64,000 nucleotides of DNA from Hymenopus coronatus (GCA_030762935.1 CM060900.1:402431632-402495631), one strand, 5' to 3'; counted from the first letter of the stretch, positions 35,591 through 48,639 are shown. Notes: a model not told the origin generated them from the sequence alone. Made by a program: numbers and translations.

Positions 35591-36520
35591 ATGGAAGAAG
35601 AAAAAAGAGTATGTGGCAAAAATCTGCTTCCTGCTTTAAGAATGAATCAATTAACAATTAATGATAAATATTTTGTATTCACTCTTAAAAATGAAAATTG
35701 CAATTTAAATACTATAAATCTACTAGGAATTCATCTACATAGCAGATTAAACTGGGATGTACATACAAAGAAACTTTGCTCTAAACTAACAAGAGTCACG
35801 TGCATGCTTAAACGATTAAAATTTTTAATTACTAAGAAATTTTGTGTATGTATTATGAATTGTATCACTCTCATCTGTATTATGGGATTTTATTGTGGAG
35901 TAATGGAAGTGGAGCTAAAAATTTGGCAAAAGAAGTATATTCGTTGTATTAAAGATCTAAAAAAAACAACAAAAACAACAACAATAATAATAATAATAAT
36001 AGTAAAAGATAAATTTAAAGCTTATTTTAAAGAACTCAAAAATTTAACTGCCCTTATCTACTATACATAAAACTAATCTACCAAACCTTACATTCCAGGA
36101 ACACTATGCACAATTATAACACTAGAAACAACAATAATTTAGAAATGTCATATTTTAAGCTGAGCAAAGCTCCAAATCACTCACACACACACACACACAC
36201 ATACACACACACACACATATGCAGGTCTTGCGCTCTTTAATAAATTACCCATAGTATGCAACTATTTCCCAAAAAGCAGTTTAAGATGCATCTAGAAATT
36301 TTATTATAGGATATTAATAGTGAATTTTTAGATTACACTTGTTAAAGGATATTGCTGTAACTTTTTATTTTTTTTTAAATTTTATTTAAGCGATATTATA
36401 TATTTGCTGTCATATTACCTATCAATACAGGAATGTGAATGTGTATTTATTTTAACTGTTATTGTATGACTACGTCTATAGCAGCCAAATGCTGCTTTTG
36501 GACAACTATAAAGAAATAAA
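35591..36520 (+). pseudogene. Non-LTR retrotransposon 3' fragment
   Basis: Open frame 35591-36070 shows INLLGIHLHSRLNWDVHTKK and LCSKLTRVTCMLKRLKFLIT, then degenerate IWQKKYIRCIKDL. This is the RT thumb/connection pattern (LG...D..L.W..HI...C.KL......L..L) followed by a W.KK.IR.I block. The sequence after 36070 (to AACTATAAAGAAATAAATTT, about 36,508) looks like a 3' untranslated region with an A/T-rich end. A (CAA)n/(AAT)n run at 35,960-36,001 and an (AC)n run at 36,178-36,218 lie within it. 5' truncated and inactive. Confidence 0.65.
36178..36218 (+). repeat. (AC)n microsatellite
   Basis: About 20 units, one AT interruption. Confidence 0.95.
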
Positions 36521-36529
36521 TTTTGGAAC

Positions 36530-37470
36530 ATACTTCGAGTGGTGAACTGAAGTATGAAATGAAACTATTATATGGTCTGAGCTGTACAGCTTATAGCTGA
36601 AGTAGGAGGGGGATACATTTTGAACACAAAAATAAAAGTAGTTGCAAAAGGTAATGAATGATAGGTAGCAGGCAGTTCAGCCGTATGATGTAACACAAGT
36701 CATATCATTTTTAAAGCCTACATCTGCATTTGCACATTTACTTGACATGTCAAGTCAGTTTTCCGACCCGTGTAATTTTACTAAAGCTTTCTTTGAACAT
36801 GGCCAACGTTAGTTGATATTAATTTCATCATGTTTCTGTCAGAATGTCACATTTTTGTTATGCATATGGGTGTATTGTTTAATGGATTTCTCTTGAAGCT
36901 AATAATTATATTTTCAAAACAATTCTATATGTAAGACATGACCGAAAGTGATTTTCAGATTATCACAAAGGAAATAGAACAGTAAGTTTTCTTAAAATCT
37001 GCGCATTATGACCTAGCTTGTGCCAAATTGATTTTAAAAGTATCTATCTGATAATAAAAACAGTATTTTGTTATTTACTACATATAAATGAATATATATA
37101 CACCCAAGAAATAGTAGTTATTGGTGAAGAAGTGTGGAAAAAGTTAATTATACCTTCCTTCTAGCTTAAAGCAGAAGCCAGATTTATGTTAATGTTCAAA
37201 AGTTGAATTATATCCACTAACCCTGAGCCTTTATGTTCTGCTTACTTAAAATTGTGAAAAATAAATCTAATTGGATCTTGTTAGGTGAATTTTTATTCAT
37301 TTAAAGTATAATATGTTGGTTAACAACAGTTTGTTGGGGCAACACCACACAGCTTTTCATTTCTCTAGAGATATTTTCTGATCTAGGCAGTATGCATTAC
37401 AATGAGGTGCTGCATAATTTCTTCCCTGAGGTAGTAAAGATGCAGTTTCTTTCACTTTTGAGTAAGCATG
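36530..37470. other. Intergenic, nothing recognised
   Basis: No repeat copies or motif I can support. Confidence 0.45.
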
Positions 37471-37479
37471 CTTCTTTCA

Positions 37480-39240
37480 CTATTCTGACATAGTTACTCT
37501 TCCAGAAGTCACACATTTCCTTCCTCCACAAGCTGTTTTTCTTCTCATTACAGCTGCAGGCTGCACACCTATCTTTTTGTTACTGCATAACCGAGATTTT
37601 GATTTTAAGTCATAATACTTTCCAAAAGTATTTAATTCTGTGATCAAATTAGCACCAGTCTTAATTTTTTTCAAAATTTATAACCATCTCTCCAGCAGCT
37701 TCTAACATTTCTTAATTACTGTGAGCCTATAATTTGATCAATTCGCACATGACATCAACCAGTTTTGCAATGTTTTGTTTAGGGTTTTCTATTGCTTCTG
37801 CATTATTTACCTCTTCATTTTTAAGTATATGAACTGGTTGTGGAGTGACTTATGTCACTAGAAGCTGTAATCTCTGTTAAGTTTTTAAACCAATTTTGAG
37901 GTGCACTTTCAATGCCAGTTACAATGTAATAGAATTTTTCTTTGTCAACTAAAACATAAGCCAACTGTTTATTATACTTAATAGCAATGCGTAGCTGATG
38001 TTTACACAAAGCAACAGATTGCCATAATATACAGTTATATAAGCCAATTTCAATATCAACAAAGTATTTCTGATTGTTGTTTAAGTTTGTAACCTCAAAA
38101 TGGCTATCAGAAATTTGTTCACTTTTCAGTGTAATCAGTTTCTTTTCTTGCTTTTCGTGTTTTTGTTACAAATATGATAGGCGACTTACATTTGCTACAT
38201 CAATAGGCTTCTTAACATAAATCTTATTCAAATGAGTCATCAAAAACTCTAACATTTGGGCAACATTATAACCTTTAGTTCACAAGAGAACTTTATCTTT
38301 AAGAACTCTCATTGCAGCTTCACACAAATTACTGGCATTTGTATATGTATTGTGGATATTTGATTGTATAAAGCCCATTCTTCCTGTCTTTTGTATAGAT
38401 TTTCTGCATAATTAATACATTTACAATACCTACTGTTTACTGGTACCAGAGGATGCTAAGGCTTGGTACTCAGTGTTTAGCTCCGCTATACTATTTGCAT
38501 ATACCATCCTTTTTATGAAGAAAAGCACTTCTTGTCTGCCTTTCAAAGATATTCCAGTTGAATTGTTCCATAAGAAGCCCCTTTCCACTGAACATTGCCG
38601 GTTCAATAAAAGTCCTGTACAATGTCAGTGCTTCATATATTATAGCCTCGCTTTCAGAAGTACTTATTAATATACCTATTGGAGATCCACCATCGTTTGT
38701 GTTAACAATTAGCAACAACACCTAAATCCAAACCTATCAATATTTCCAAATGGATCCACAAAAACAACTTCAGAAACTGCATTTAATGTTTTCAAAATCC
38801 TCTTCATTATGGACTCATTGTTTTGTTTTCCAAACACTTATAGGCTGCACAATTTTCCCCCCACTTCAGCATTATAATTTAAAACAAAATTTCAAAAATG
38901 TTATCATTTCAGCACCACTACCTGATCCATACTTTTCTTCAAAATCACTATAATACAAATGGTAAACCTAAGGTATGTCTGGGCAACGTGCCCTATCACC
39001 AGCAATAAGGTAATAATCATCCTCATGATCATGATGTAAATCTTTTTTATGAATATTCAAAGTGTGTGAAGGAGTATGTCCTGTTTCAAACATTTTCAAA
39101 AATTTGCATCGGACTTCATCTGTTGGTTCCCTATGTTTTAATGCTTCAGAATTGTGAATGTAATGATTATGTTTGTAGTGGAGGATGGTTAATGTGGGCA
39201 ACTCGGTAAGATGAAGGTTCACGCTTCTGAAATAAAAAAA
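37480..39240 (-). pseudogene. MULE-type transposase pseudogene
   Basis: From high to low coordinates: an N-terminal part (39222-38968) HYKHNHYIHNSEALKHREPT, EVRCKFLKMFETGHTPSHTL and YYLIAGDRARCPDI. Next is TNDGGSPIGILISTSESEAI then YEALTLYRTFIEPAMFSGKG (38,560-38,720), the strand-helix block after the first catalytic Asp. The second catalytic Asp and the HV.QA.WRW block are deleted. RMVYANSIAELNTEYQ and HNTYTNASNLCEAAMRVLKD (38,300-38,480) follow. Then comes YFVDIEIGLYNCILWQSVAL then CKHQ (38,000-38,070), a SWIM zinc finger in which the first Cys pair is lost. This order is that of SWIM-bearing MULE transposases. Multiple stops make it dead; no TIRs found. Confidence 0.75.
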
Positions 39241-39249
39241 AACCTATTG

Positions 39250-41095
39250 ATTTGTGGTAATAATAACAAAAACAATAATAACATTCAGATTTAAATTTTC
39301 AGTATGGAAGGATAACGAAATTTAGCTAAATGATTACAGTAAACATTTGGGGACTTAATGACTGATTAACAGACTTCAGAAATACAAACCCTAAACTGTC
39401 AAAATTCCTTTCCACCATTAGCGTTTCCACTAAGAAGGATACCAAGGATTACTATGGTTAAATATATTTTTAGCAAAGCATACAAATGGGACAGTACTTG
39501 CTTTCTTTTGTGCAAAATACGGAAATAGCATCATGTATAACATTGCTAATAACGAGAAACAAAATAAGTAACTATTGTTTTTAATCTGTTACATTTAAAG
39601 GAAATTCTGTCTGAAAAAAAATTAACATGCCACAGCGATATTATTAAACTGAATAATGTAACTTATGTAACAGTATTTGGTGTACAAGTTGCTATACGTT
39701 TTTATTCTAATAAGTTTGAACTGTATCTTGTGGCTTTCCCCTTTTAAAAATCAAATGAAAATAAAGGATACTTAAAGCCGTCTATTTTATATTGAGATTC
39801 CAATAACAAATTGAGAAAATTTGAAACTGAGCATTGGAATCCATGTACTACTTATTGTAGAATTAGCAGAATGATTTTATCTGGCTTTTTATTCTTTCCC
39901 CCTAGGCATACATTTTTGCCTCCCAATTGAATAATTACAGTGTCAGTGCTTCTTATAAATTGATTTAAGCTATAAATAACAAATGTTTCACTGTGATAAT
40001 GTGTTGCAAATTTCAAAGTGTTGGGAAGATATGGACGGTGTTGGCTTTTTTTTTTTTTGTAGTCAAACTTTCTATTCATGGAAAGTGTGGTATGTTACTA
40101 AGGAAGTTTCAGATTTCCAGTGTTGTAAACTAAATGTGTCAAAAGTTCCACTTTCAATGGATCATAATATACCAGAGAAAGTGAAAATTAATTAGGAAAT
40201 GTTGTGTTCTACAGTAACTTTAGCTTTAATATACTTAAGAACTGGAATTATTCCAAATGGAGTTTTCAGTGATGGGTGATACTTGTCTACTTATAGAACC
40301 ACTCAACTATGATATTGATTCTGTGGTAGGTAAAGCAGTAACTAAATTAATAAAATATGGACATAGAAGCGTACCTTCACCACACGATTCAATTACTTCT
40401 ATCCTTTTTGGAGAGGTATTAATCATGTTTAAATGAAAACAATTATATATAATGGCTCAGCATGAAAGACAACATATTATGATGGTTATAAGACTTCATC
40501 ACAATTTAGCCTAATCATATAGTTTATTTGCAATCCAAGTAATGAACTAACTAATGACTATACTAAGCTTAATTAATAAAGTACACTGCTTGAATTTTGT
40601 TTGACTAATATTTGCATTTAAAGAATGTGAATAATGTCTGTATAAACCTCCAAATTTGCTTGCTTATCCTAAGGAAGATGACTGTGATTGGATGGAAAAG
40701 GATATACAAGTATTAACTTAACTTGTTGCTCAGAGAGGTAGGACAACAGACCTGATGCGTTCCATTCACATAGCTTTCTCTACATCGCTGTTACAGTTTA
40801 TTATTAAAAACATATTTTCCTGTCTACTTTATGATAATCGAAATAAACATTAGCAGAAATTGTCTTAATTACTTGCTTCCTTGTAAGTAGAAGCTAAGGG
40901 CTTACACTAGGCTATAATGATTGTTAAATCCTATAAAAGCTGGCTGCCATGTGGTTAAAATCCATTTCTATGCAGGGTCAGGAGTTTATAACTTTCCTTG
41001 TGAGAAAACTTTTAAGTATTTTGAATCTGAAACAAATAACAAGGAATTTCTCAGAAATAGTCAATTCCACTAGAAAAAAATACCTTATAAACCGC
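39250..41095. other. Intergenic, nothing recognised
   Basis: A/T-rich with short frames only (for example 39,852-40,195 on both strands); none has a motif. Confidence 0.45.
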
Positions 41096-41105
41096 ATGTT
41101 TTAAC

Positions 41106-41590
41106 ATGATCTACATTTTTTGTGTAGTAAGTTTTTGCCTATCCCTTACAGTTCACCAGTTACGCAACATTCAGCAAAATTCATTCAGTATAAAGAGGTG
41201 TTCAGAGGCTATTCCCAGAAAATGCAGGATATACACTTTATTTGCCTAATAGATATATTTAATATACGGCATTTTAATCAAAATCGTTAGAGCCATTTTT
41301 GAGGTACAACAAGTTCAAAAAATTTTCCATCTGAAGTGTAGTTTGGAGGGGGGGGGTTCTCGAAATTTTTGTGTCGCATCCCTGGTAGATACTTATATAC
41401 CAAGTTTGGTATTTTACCAACTTACCGAAACACACACTCATACGGACATTTTTTCTACAAATGCTTTTTTTTTTGTTATACAAGGGACCTTTGAACATAT
41501 ATTTCCAGGAAAGCTTGGTTTCAAAATTTTGGGTGGAATGCAATACCTTATCTATACACTTTGTACGTAGTACGTGTAGAGAAAGTAAAA
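41106..41590 (+). repeat. Unclassified interspersed repeat, copy 3
   Basis: Full-length match to 15178-15690 and partial match to 11290-11600, same orientation. Shared landmarks are AGTAAGTTTTTGCCTATC, TTGTGTCGCATCC, CCAAGTTTGGTATTT, AATGCTTTTTTT, TTTTGGGTGGAATGCAATAC and GTAGAGAAAGTAAAAA. It ends beside a short palindromic TTTGTACGTAGTACGTGTA, where copy 2 has ATGTACATAGTACATAT. Confidence 0.8.
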
Positions 41591-41599
41591 ATTAAGGCA

Positions 41600-43080
41600 G
41601 CTCTTAGGTGTGATACTGTTTAAACTGTTCCTTAAATATCATCTGTAGCTCAGTGTAACATAAAAATCACATGCATGCATTATTTATTTTTATAAAAATC
41701 TATATTAGCTTTACTTTATATATTTATTTACTTTTTTAAAAATCTAAAAAATCTACTTCATATTTTATAGTTAAAAGTGGAAAAAGCTGCGATTTTTATA
41801 TTATGCACATAAAACTAAATTATATCACAAAGGTAACACCGGTCACACAAAACACTATTTTATTGATGTCTTCTGGCAAATAATGGTAAGGAAAACAAAA
41901 CATTACTACGAATCAGTTTCTAAGGAACATGAGTTAAAATAGAAAGTGCAAAAATATTTTCTGTATTATTTTATATAAGTTAATTCCTAAAACATATTTT
42001 CTGATTTTAATTGATTTGCCTAAGCTTGAAACTTATCATTACTTATACACAGACATCCAGTTGGGCAATCAAAGGCCAACTTTAGGGATAAGAAATTGGT
42101 TAGGTTTGCTGATAATTACTGTGGCACAAAATACTATTGAGTACTAGCTTTTTATGAAGGCAATAAACATATTTTTGAAGATCTAAAAACCATAATGCAA
42201 TGCAGAATGGGGGCAGATAGTAATATATTTCGTTTTTCCCAATTCTCAGACGAGAAACATTAACTTATTAATACAAATTCTATCCATGCATAGCGTTCAC
42301 CAAATGGTGTACCGGGGCATGTGCAAAATGTCATAGACTCTACACATATCTATAAAATTACATGCATTCAATAGTAGTGCAAGTGCCCACTATATTGTTT
42401 GCTCTTTTCTGTAGATTTTACTGTGATTCTCATTCTTGCAGGACAATCTGTATATTTAGCACGTGGATTTAAAACATTGTTTCGAGGTTGTGTATTATGG
42501 TGACAACGCAGGGCCATCTGTAAGCACATAAAACATCATAATTACATACCTCTGCTTCAAGTTCAATATATGGCTATATGTGGTAAGCATATGAGTGCTT
42601 TGGACACTACAGGTAATAATTTCATTTCTGTGCTGCAATAACACTAAAGTATGTTATCTTATCTTGTATAAAAATACTTTGGAGCTCTTTCAGAATGTCT
42701 GGGAGGCCTTAAAATTATTCTTGGATACCTTTTGAAATTTACTCAACTACTCTTCAACATTGTCTTTTTTACAATCAACACAAAATCGTGCATCAACTTT
42801 TCCTTCAGCATTACTGTGCACGTAATCGCAGATTCTATATTCAAAATTCTGCGGAAGAAGGTCCTGAAAATCCAATAAAAATGCTTCGTTATACATCTTA
42901 ATAAAGATAGAAAAACTGTGCTGATGATATCGTGTATTAACATATAAAAATATATATTATACCCTAATCTACCCACTTTAAGTAAAGGATAATTCTGCAA
43001 ATTATGCCCCAAAGTCTCACAATTGCAGCATTTAATAAAATCATTGCTTCCCAGATTAAACTCTAGGAGGCAGTGATAAA
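41600..43080. other. Intergenic, nothing firm
   Basis: One minus-strand open frame (42743-43090) contains CCNCETLGHNLQNY, half of a zinc-knuckle pattern with Tyr in place of the last Cys. It may be an old Gag-like fragment but is too short to assign. Confidence 0.35.
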
Positions 43081-43082
43081 AT

Positions 43083-43306
43083 CCATTCACAGCTTTGCTA
43101 TCAAATCAGATGGAATCGCTGATAGAAAGATGCCGTCACGAATGAAGTAAAGGATACTTTTTAAAAATTTTCTTATTTAACAAATTCATTTACAGTTTTG
43201 CTATCAAATCAGATGGAATAGCTGACAATAGGATTCCGTCACGAATGTTGCCGCCACGATTGTTGGTCAATCGACAAATGGCAGAGAGCTATGTTGGTCA
43301 ATCGAC
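43083..43306 (+). repeat. Local direct repeats upstream of a retro-insertion
   Basis: A 60-bp block containing TTTGCTATCAAATCAGATGG and CCGTCACGAATG occurs at 43083-43143 and 43189-43248 (106-bp period). Just after it, GTTGGTCAATCGAC occurs at 43262 and 43293 (31-bp period). The copies differ at several bases. No gene is present. Confidence 0.8.
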
Positions 43307-43473
43307 CAATGACAGACCCCCAGCCTAAAAGTAAACTAGAATCTGCAATATCGGTGGTGAGATCAGCTGTCTCAACGCCTTATTATTCCAGTAAGCAATA
43401 GGAACGGCTCAAGGGGGCTCAGTCTAAAAAGGAACTGGAATCAGTAATCCCATTCCCAGCAAAGTATATGATT

Positions 43474-46008
43474 ACTAATGCCTATCACACCATCGGAAAC
43501 GCGTTTAGCATTACAGAATAAATCTGATAAGTCTGCCCCGTGGGTAGACGTGCTCACCTGTACCTTTCTGAAGCTAATACCGGATTCTTGGTACACACTT
43601 TTGGCATTGGTTTTTACTCTGGTGTTACACTCTGGCGCGGTCCCATCGTCCTGGCAGGAAGTCATTATTCTTCCTATTTTAAAACCGGGTCGCTCTGGCC
43701 ATTCCCCGAGAGACTACCGTCCGATTTGTCTACTTCAAACTCTACGTAAACTTTTTGAGAAAATTCTACAGGATCGTCTCAGCTTCTTCCTGGAGCGCTA
43801 TCACTTATGGCCGCGCACACAATATGGTTTTCATAAGGGCTACGGTACTACCTTCCCTCTATATACTTTCCTCACCGATGTCCACATCGCGTTCGGTACC
43901 GGCAAACACGTCCTAGAGCTCTTTGTTGATGTTTCCTCTGCGTACGACCATGTTTCCCTTTCTCTGTTACTGCAACGTTTACGGGTCATCGGACTTCCTC
44001 CCCCAATTTGTCGCTATACGACGTCTCCCCGCCTCCCACACAATCACGCCCGTTCCACCTCCCATGGGCTCATTCAGGGTTCCGCCCTTAGCCCTTTACT
44101 TTATACACTCTATGTGGGCGATGTTGTTTCGGAGGTGCCGGTTCTGTTTACGGGTTCTCCAATATGCCGATGACATCATATTATACCACGTGATCTCGCC
44201 GTGTTCCCACGTGATGTTGCGCACGTTTGAATCCGACTGTCAACGCGTCCTTGACTTCCTCGCTACCCTGGGTCTATCTGTTAACCTCACAAAAACCCGC
44301 TTTCTTAAGTTTCAGCGTACGACGCGCCCTCCGAGGGTCTCCATCCACCTCAATAATCTCGACCTGCATGCGGTCACAACTACTAAATTTCTCGATGTGT
44401 TGCTCCAACAAGACCTCCGTTTTACCGCACATTACAAATCTCTTCTCCCGACGTTGCAATCTTTGTTTAAGGCGATGGCGGTGCGCCATGGATCTTGCTC
44501 CGCCTTTTCCCCCCGTTGATTTTTTCTCGCATAGAGTACGGACTTCTCCTGGCACCCTTGCCTACGAGGGGCCTCCAGGCGAAATTTTCGTCTTTTTTTT
44601 TATCAGCTTTACAATATTATTTTTAATATCTCGGGCCATCCCGCCTTAATCCTCACCCAACGTTATTTTCCTACTTACTTTTTTTCTTATTTACGATGCT
44701 CCGCATCTTCTTACTCTTGGCTGCCGCTTGATTGTCGATTTATTAACATCTTCGCCTAACATTCTCTTACCTAAACTGGCCCGGCTGTTAGCGATTCTCC
44801 GCGATGCTCATTCGATTGACGCGGAAATCCCACTACCACTGGTCCGGTGTCTTGCATCGTTTCTTTCCTATGATCACATTTACCGGACACCGGTCCGCCC
44901 AGTCCATCTACTGGATTGGCCGTGGAATTTCCCCCCCCCCCCACAGTAACCATTGACACTACATCTTTTCAGGGCTCACTCACTGACGCTGACAGGACCT
45001 GGTTCGGAATTTATATCACCGTACCTTGCATCCACCCCGTCTGTTTCGCTGCGGATACTTTTTACAGATGGCTCCAAAACGCCGGATGGAGTCAGTTCGG
45101 GTATTTACAGCTGGACCACACGAACCCCTCGCACTTGGAGATTACACTCGTGTACATCTATATATTCTGCTGAAGCTATTGCCATACATCAGGCCCTTTT
45201 GACGCTCCAGTCCTCACCGCATCGGGCCCTTATCTTGACAGATTGTCTTAGCCTCCTTCTAGCCCTTGCCCGTCCTTTTCAGAGGATCCGTCGACAAATT
45301 TATGAAATTCTTATACTTAACCTCATTCACTGTTTATCGCGCTCCACAGAGCTCATGTTCTTTTGGATACCTAGCCATGTCGGCATCAAGGGTAATGATA
45401 TTGTAGATGCCACAGCTAGGACGGCGACTTCGACTGCGGATATTACACCCGTTCTTTTTATAACACCTCCATGTGACATTTCCTCTGACTTGTTACGGTT
45501 AGCCCGGGAAGCTTCCGGACGCCGACCGGAACTTCCCCCTCTACACTTGGTACCATTCCTTCATACACTCCGCGCTTACCGAAAATTGCTTTTTCTTATT
45601 ATTTCCGCGCTTTACTACATGTGGCCCTGACCCCGGCTTACTTATATCTAATCCGTCTATGTGATTCTGACAGGTGTGCCTGCGGGCAAGTAGCTGACAT
45701 TAACCACTTTTTTTTTTTTTTTGCGTGCCCTTTACACGCTGCAGCAACACACCAGTTTCTCTCTCAGTTACTACAAATATTTCCAACTGGCCCGTTTCAG
45801 CTGCCCTCGCTTCGGTCCCTTTCTCTCCGCCCATTTATAAGGCTTTATTTCGTTTTATTACACGTACACGCATGAAATTTTGAATCCTCTCCATATTCAC
45901 TCCCGGTCATTATACTTGTTTCATCTTTTTTTTTTCCACTTCTTATTAGAGGCGCTGTAGCTATCCGCTCTGGCTGGCAGTCGCGTCTATAAACGCAACA
46001 GCAACAAC
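43474..46008 (+). mobile_element. 5'-truncated non-LTR retrotransposon insertion with TSD
   Basis: CAAAGTATATGATT occurs at 43460-43473 and again at 46008-46021, a perfect 14-bp target duplication that delimits the insertion. It starts inside the RT domain (no ORF1 or endonuclease) and ends with a (CAA)-rich tail (ACGCAACAGCAACAACAA) rather than poly(A). Its G+C content and codon use are visibly higher than in the surrounding A/T-rich DNA, suggesting a relatively recent arrival. Confidence 0.92.
43478..45875 (+). pseudogene. ORF2: RT, RNase H and CCHC finger, frameshifted
   Basis: RT (43478-44400): IILPILKPGRSGHSPRDYRP (motif 1), QYGFHKGYGTTFPLYTFL, LELFVDVSSAYDHVSLSLLL (first Asp), SHGLIQGSALSPLLYTLYVG, LQYADDIILYHV (YADD intact), SVNLTKTRFLKF, then FLDVLLQQDLRFTAHY. 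RNase H (about 45050-45420): ILFTDGSKTPDGVSSGIYSW, IYSAEAIAIHQAL, LILTDCLSLLLAL, FFWIPSHVGIKGNDIVDATA, so all four catalytic acidic positions are readable. C-terminal finger (45660-45750): CDSDRCACGQVADINHFF then CPLHAA. The frame changes about 44,150, between 44,500 and 44,950, and near 45,620, so the copy cannot make a functional protein. Family: RNase H-bearing Jockey/I-superfamily; exact clade not assigned. Confidence 0.88.
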
Positions 46009-46021
46009 AAAGTATATGATT

Positions 46022-47320
46022 GAAGTGACTATGCGCCCTCTTGCTCTAGTTTAATATGTGTAAATAATTGCGTGGCAGTAGTTGGACCAGTCCACCACCG
46101 TGTGGAAAGAGCATTTCAATTCTTTGTATCACTACTGTATTTTCATACTTTCTACATGCCATTTTTTATCAGAAAAGATCTCTGTGGTGTCATTTTTTTG
46201 TGAATAAACTCAACAATTTGAAAGAAAATGGCAACACATACTAATAGAAAAGATGACTTGTGGATTTCGCTAAAGAAAAATATGTTGGCAATATAGTTGT
46301 AGGTGCGTAAAAATTACAAAATGGAGTGAGTTGTTTACGTTTTTGGAAGACTTTTGTGTATAAGAAAATGTCTTAATTAGTGCGGGTGGGTGAGCCATAG
46401 AACTCAAAAGTAATCATATCTACTAAAAGACACATTCCATATGAAAATTGATTGCTCAGGTTAGTATTTTCAACATTTTCAATCTGGACGTCCTGCGGAA
46501 GCTTTACCCACAGCCTATTTTGTAATAATTTAAGCTTTGGTAATGATAAGCTGAAACATGGCGTTTGATTTGTTTCATTTACCTCATTACCTTGAAGTAA
46601 CAAAGCTGTTTCATTGAAATTCAACATAATCTAACATTAATTGGTGAATTATTACCCACTATTGGGGTCTTTGGTTATGATGGTCGCATTCCCTTAATAC
46701 CAGCTCTACTGCTGGTGTTCTAACCATAGAGTAATATATTTATTAGTTTATTTCAATAGTTACTCTGATGATGTCATCGAGTCATTCAAATGACATACGT
46801 GTTTCTTTAAGTACATTTTGTAGAGACTGTTTGATAAATGTAGTCATATTTGAATGGTGATAGCATTTCGTTTGTTTTGTTTTGTTTTGTTTTGTTTTGT
46901 TTTGTTTGTTCATTCATGTGACCCCATCTTCGAGCCAGGCCCGTGGACATTGAACACGTCATACAGACAGCTAATTTTTAGGTGCATGCAACTATTTTTT
47001 AACAGTACCACCAAATTTTAACTGCTGTTTTTTTATATACCACTGCCACCACAAATAATTCAGTTACCACAATTTTAATATCTTTTCCAATTTCTACTAC
47101 AATTGCAATATTCTATGATTACTTATTACTGATACTCAGCAAACAGTTATTTTACCACTATATATGATCAAATTAGTTAGAAATGAGTCATAGGTCCTAC
47201 TGACTCAAGTAGCAGACAAGCGTGCAAGATAATTTAAGAGATTACAGTAACATGTGTATTACAGAGAATGCTTACATTTATACCAATACAGTGAGACATT
47301 ACATTTTATTTTCTGGCATA
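46022..47320. other. Intergenic, one (TTTTG)n run
   Basis: A (TTTTG)n run of about eight units lies at 46870-46913. Otherwise nothing recognised. Confidence 0.5.
46870..46913 (+). repeat. (TTTTG)n microsatellite
   Basis: About eight pentanucleotide units. Confidence 0.95.
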
Positions 47321-47327
47321 GTACACT

Positions 47328-48290
47328 TTACTGTTTCTCCATAAACTCCCATATTGAGTAATAGGCCACACTGCATAGAGAGTTTTTAAGAGCAGATTTG
47401 AATTTTTCTATTTTACCCGAGGATAGTAATTTTAAGTGATTTGGAAGAGTATTGAATATTTTGACACATTCATAATGTACTCCTTTTTGATAACCAGTTA
47501 AGTTAGCACTAGGTTTGTGTAAGTCCACTCTTTGTCTTTTATTTAAATTATGTTTAGTCACTTTTTTTTTTTTTTGAAAGTATTCTTGTTTTTTGATATG
47601 GAAACACATTAATAAGAAAATGTATTCACAAGGAAGTGTCAAAATGTTCAGCCTTTGAAACAGATTTTTACATGAAGCTCTATTGTTGATGCCATCCATG
47701 GTTCTGATGGCTTTCTTTATTAATATAAGTACACACTTACAACCAAATTTCCCCAGAATATAAGACCATGTTTCATTACTGAACAAAAATAAGTATAGTA
47801 TATTTGCTGTAAAGTATGGATTGTACAGTATGATTTCATTGTTCTAATTGCAAATATAGTCAATCTTAACTTAGGTACAATGCTCTCTATGTGAGCTTTC
47901 CAATTTAGGTGTTTATCAACCTGCAGACCTATGAATTTAATGTGTGAGCTTTGGTCAAGAACAGCTTTGTCATTACCTATCAGCAAAGTAAGATTTTTTT
48001 AATTGTATGTTTCAAATTTCACAACCTTGGTTTTGTCAATGTATAAGAGAGTTTATTGGCTGTAAACCAATTGTATATAATGTTGAATGCATTATTCAAA
48101 GTGAGTGACAAGTCTTGTATATTTTTACTTGTCACTAATGCTAGTATCATCAGCAAATAAGACAGTGTCTGCAAATTTTCTCATTACTAAGGAGAGGTCA
48201 TTGAATATAAATCAGGAATAGTAAGGGGCCAAGAATTGATCCCTGAAGGACTCCATGCTTAATGATTGCCCATTTTGAACTCCGTTTTTG
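47328..48290 (-). pseudogene. Non-LTR retrotransposon RT, 3' half
   Basis: From high to low coordinates: QGSILGPLLFLIYI (about 48,225; RT motif B), then a degraded LFADDTSI region near 48,150. HIKFIGLQVDKHLNWKAHIE, LRLTIFAIRTMKSYCTIHTL and QQIYYTYFCSVMKHGLIFWG follow (47720-47960). Then come IKKAIRTMDGINNRASCKNL and FQRLNILTLPCEYIF (47,600-47,720). The end is KPSANLTGYQKGVHYECVKI and FNTLPNHLKLLS (47,390-47,520), with a final FKSALKNSLCSVAYYSIWEF. This is the order of CR1/Jockey-type RT C-termini without RNase H. Frame shift near 47,730; 5' part missing. Confidence 0.85.
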
Positions 48291-48639
48291 ATTATAACTC
48301 TTTACCTGTCGTATTTTGGAAACTCTACAAATCAGCGACACCAAGTGCTTTAAGGGAACTATAAATTAAAAGATTGTTCACATGTTTATTTGTCAGCTTA
48401 GGCATATCTATTTATGATTTATTAAAGTTGCTGACACCCACCATAGCCCACATTCGTCGCAGCGGTAAACTTTCACCGAGCTGCCATAATTGCTTCTTTT
48501 TTTTTATGTACTATTACTGAAATCAACAATAAGTTAGGAATTAAGTTATGCATATACAGAAATGGATGTAACATGCCAAGCATGCTATGAATGACATGCA
48601 GTCATTAAAAGCTTGGTGTTGCAAAGGTTTAAGTCAACT

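Noticed and set aside
42743..43090. Gag protein with zinc knuckle on the minus strand
   Set aside because: Only half a knuckle (last Cys is Tyr), no other Gag feature; noted but not called.
43441..44649. Minus-strand frames of 74 and 93 codons
   Set aside because: Shadows of the RT reading frames; no motif.
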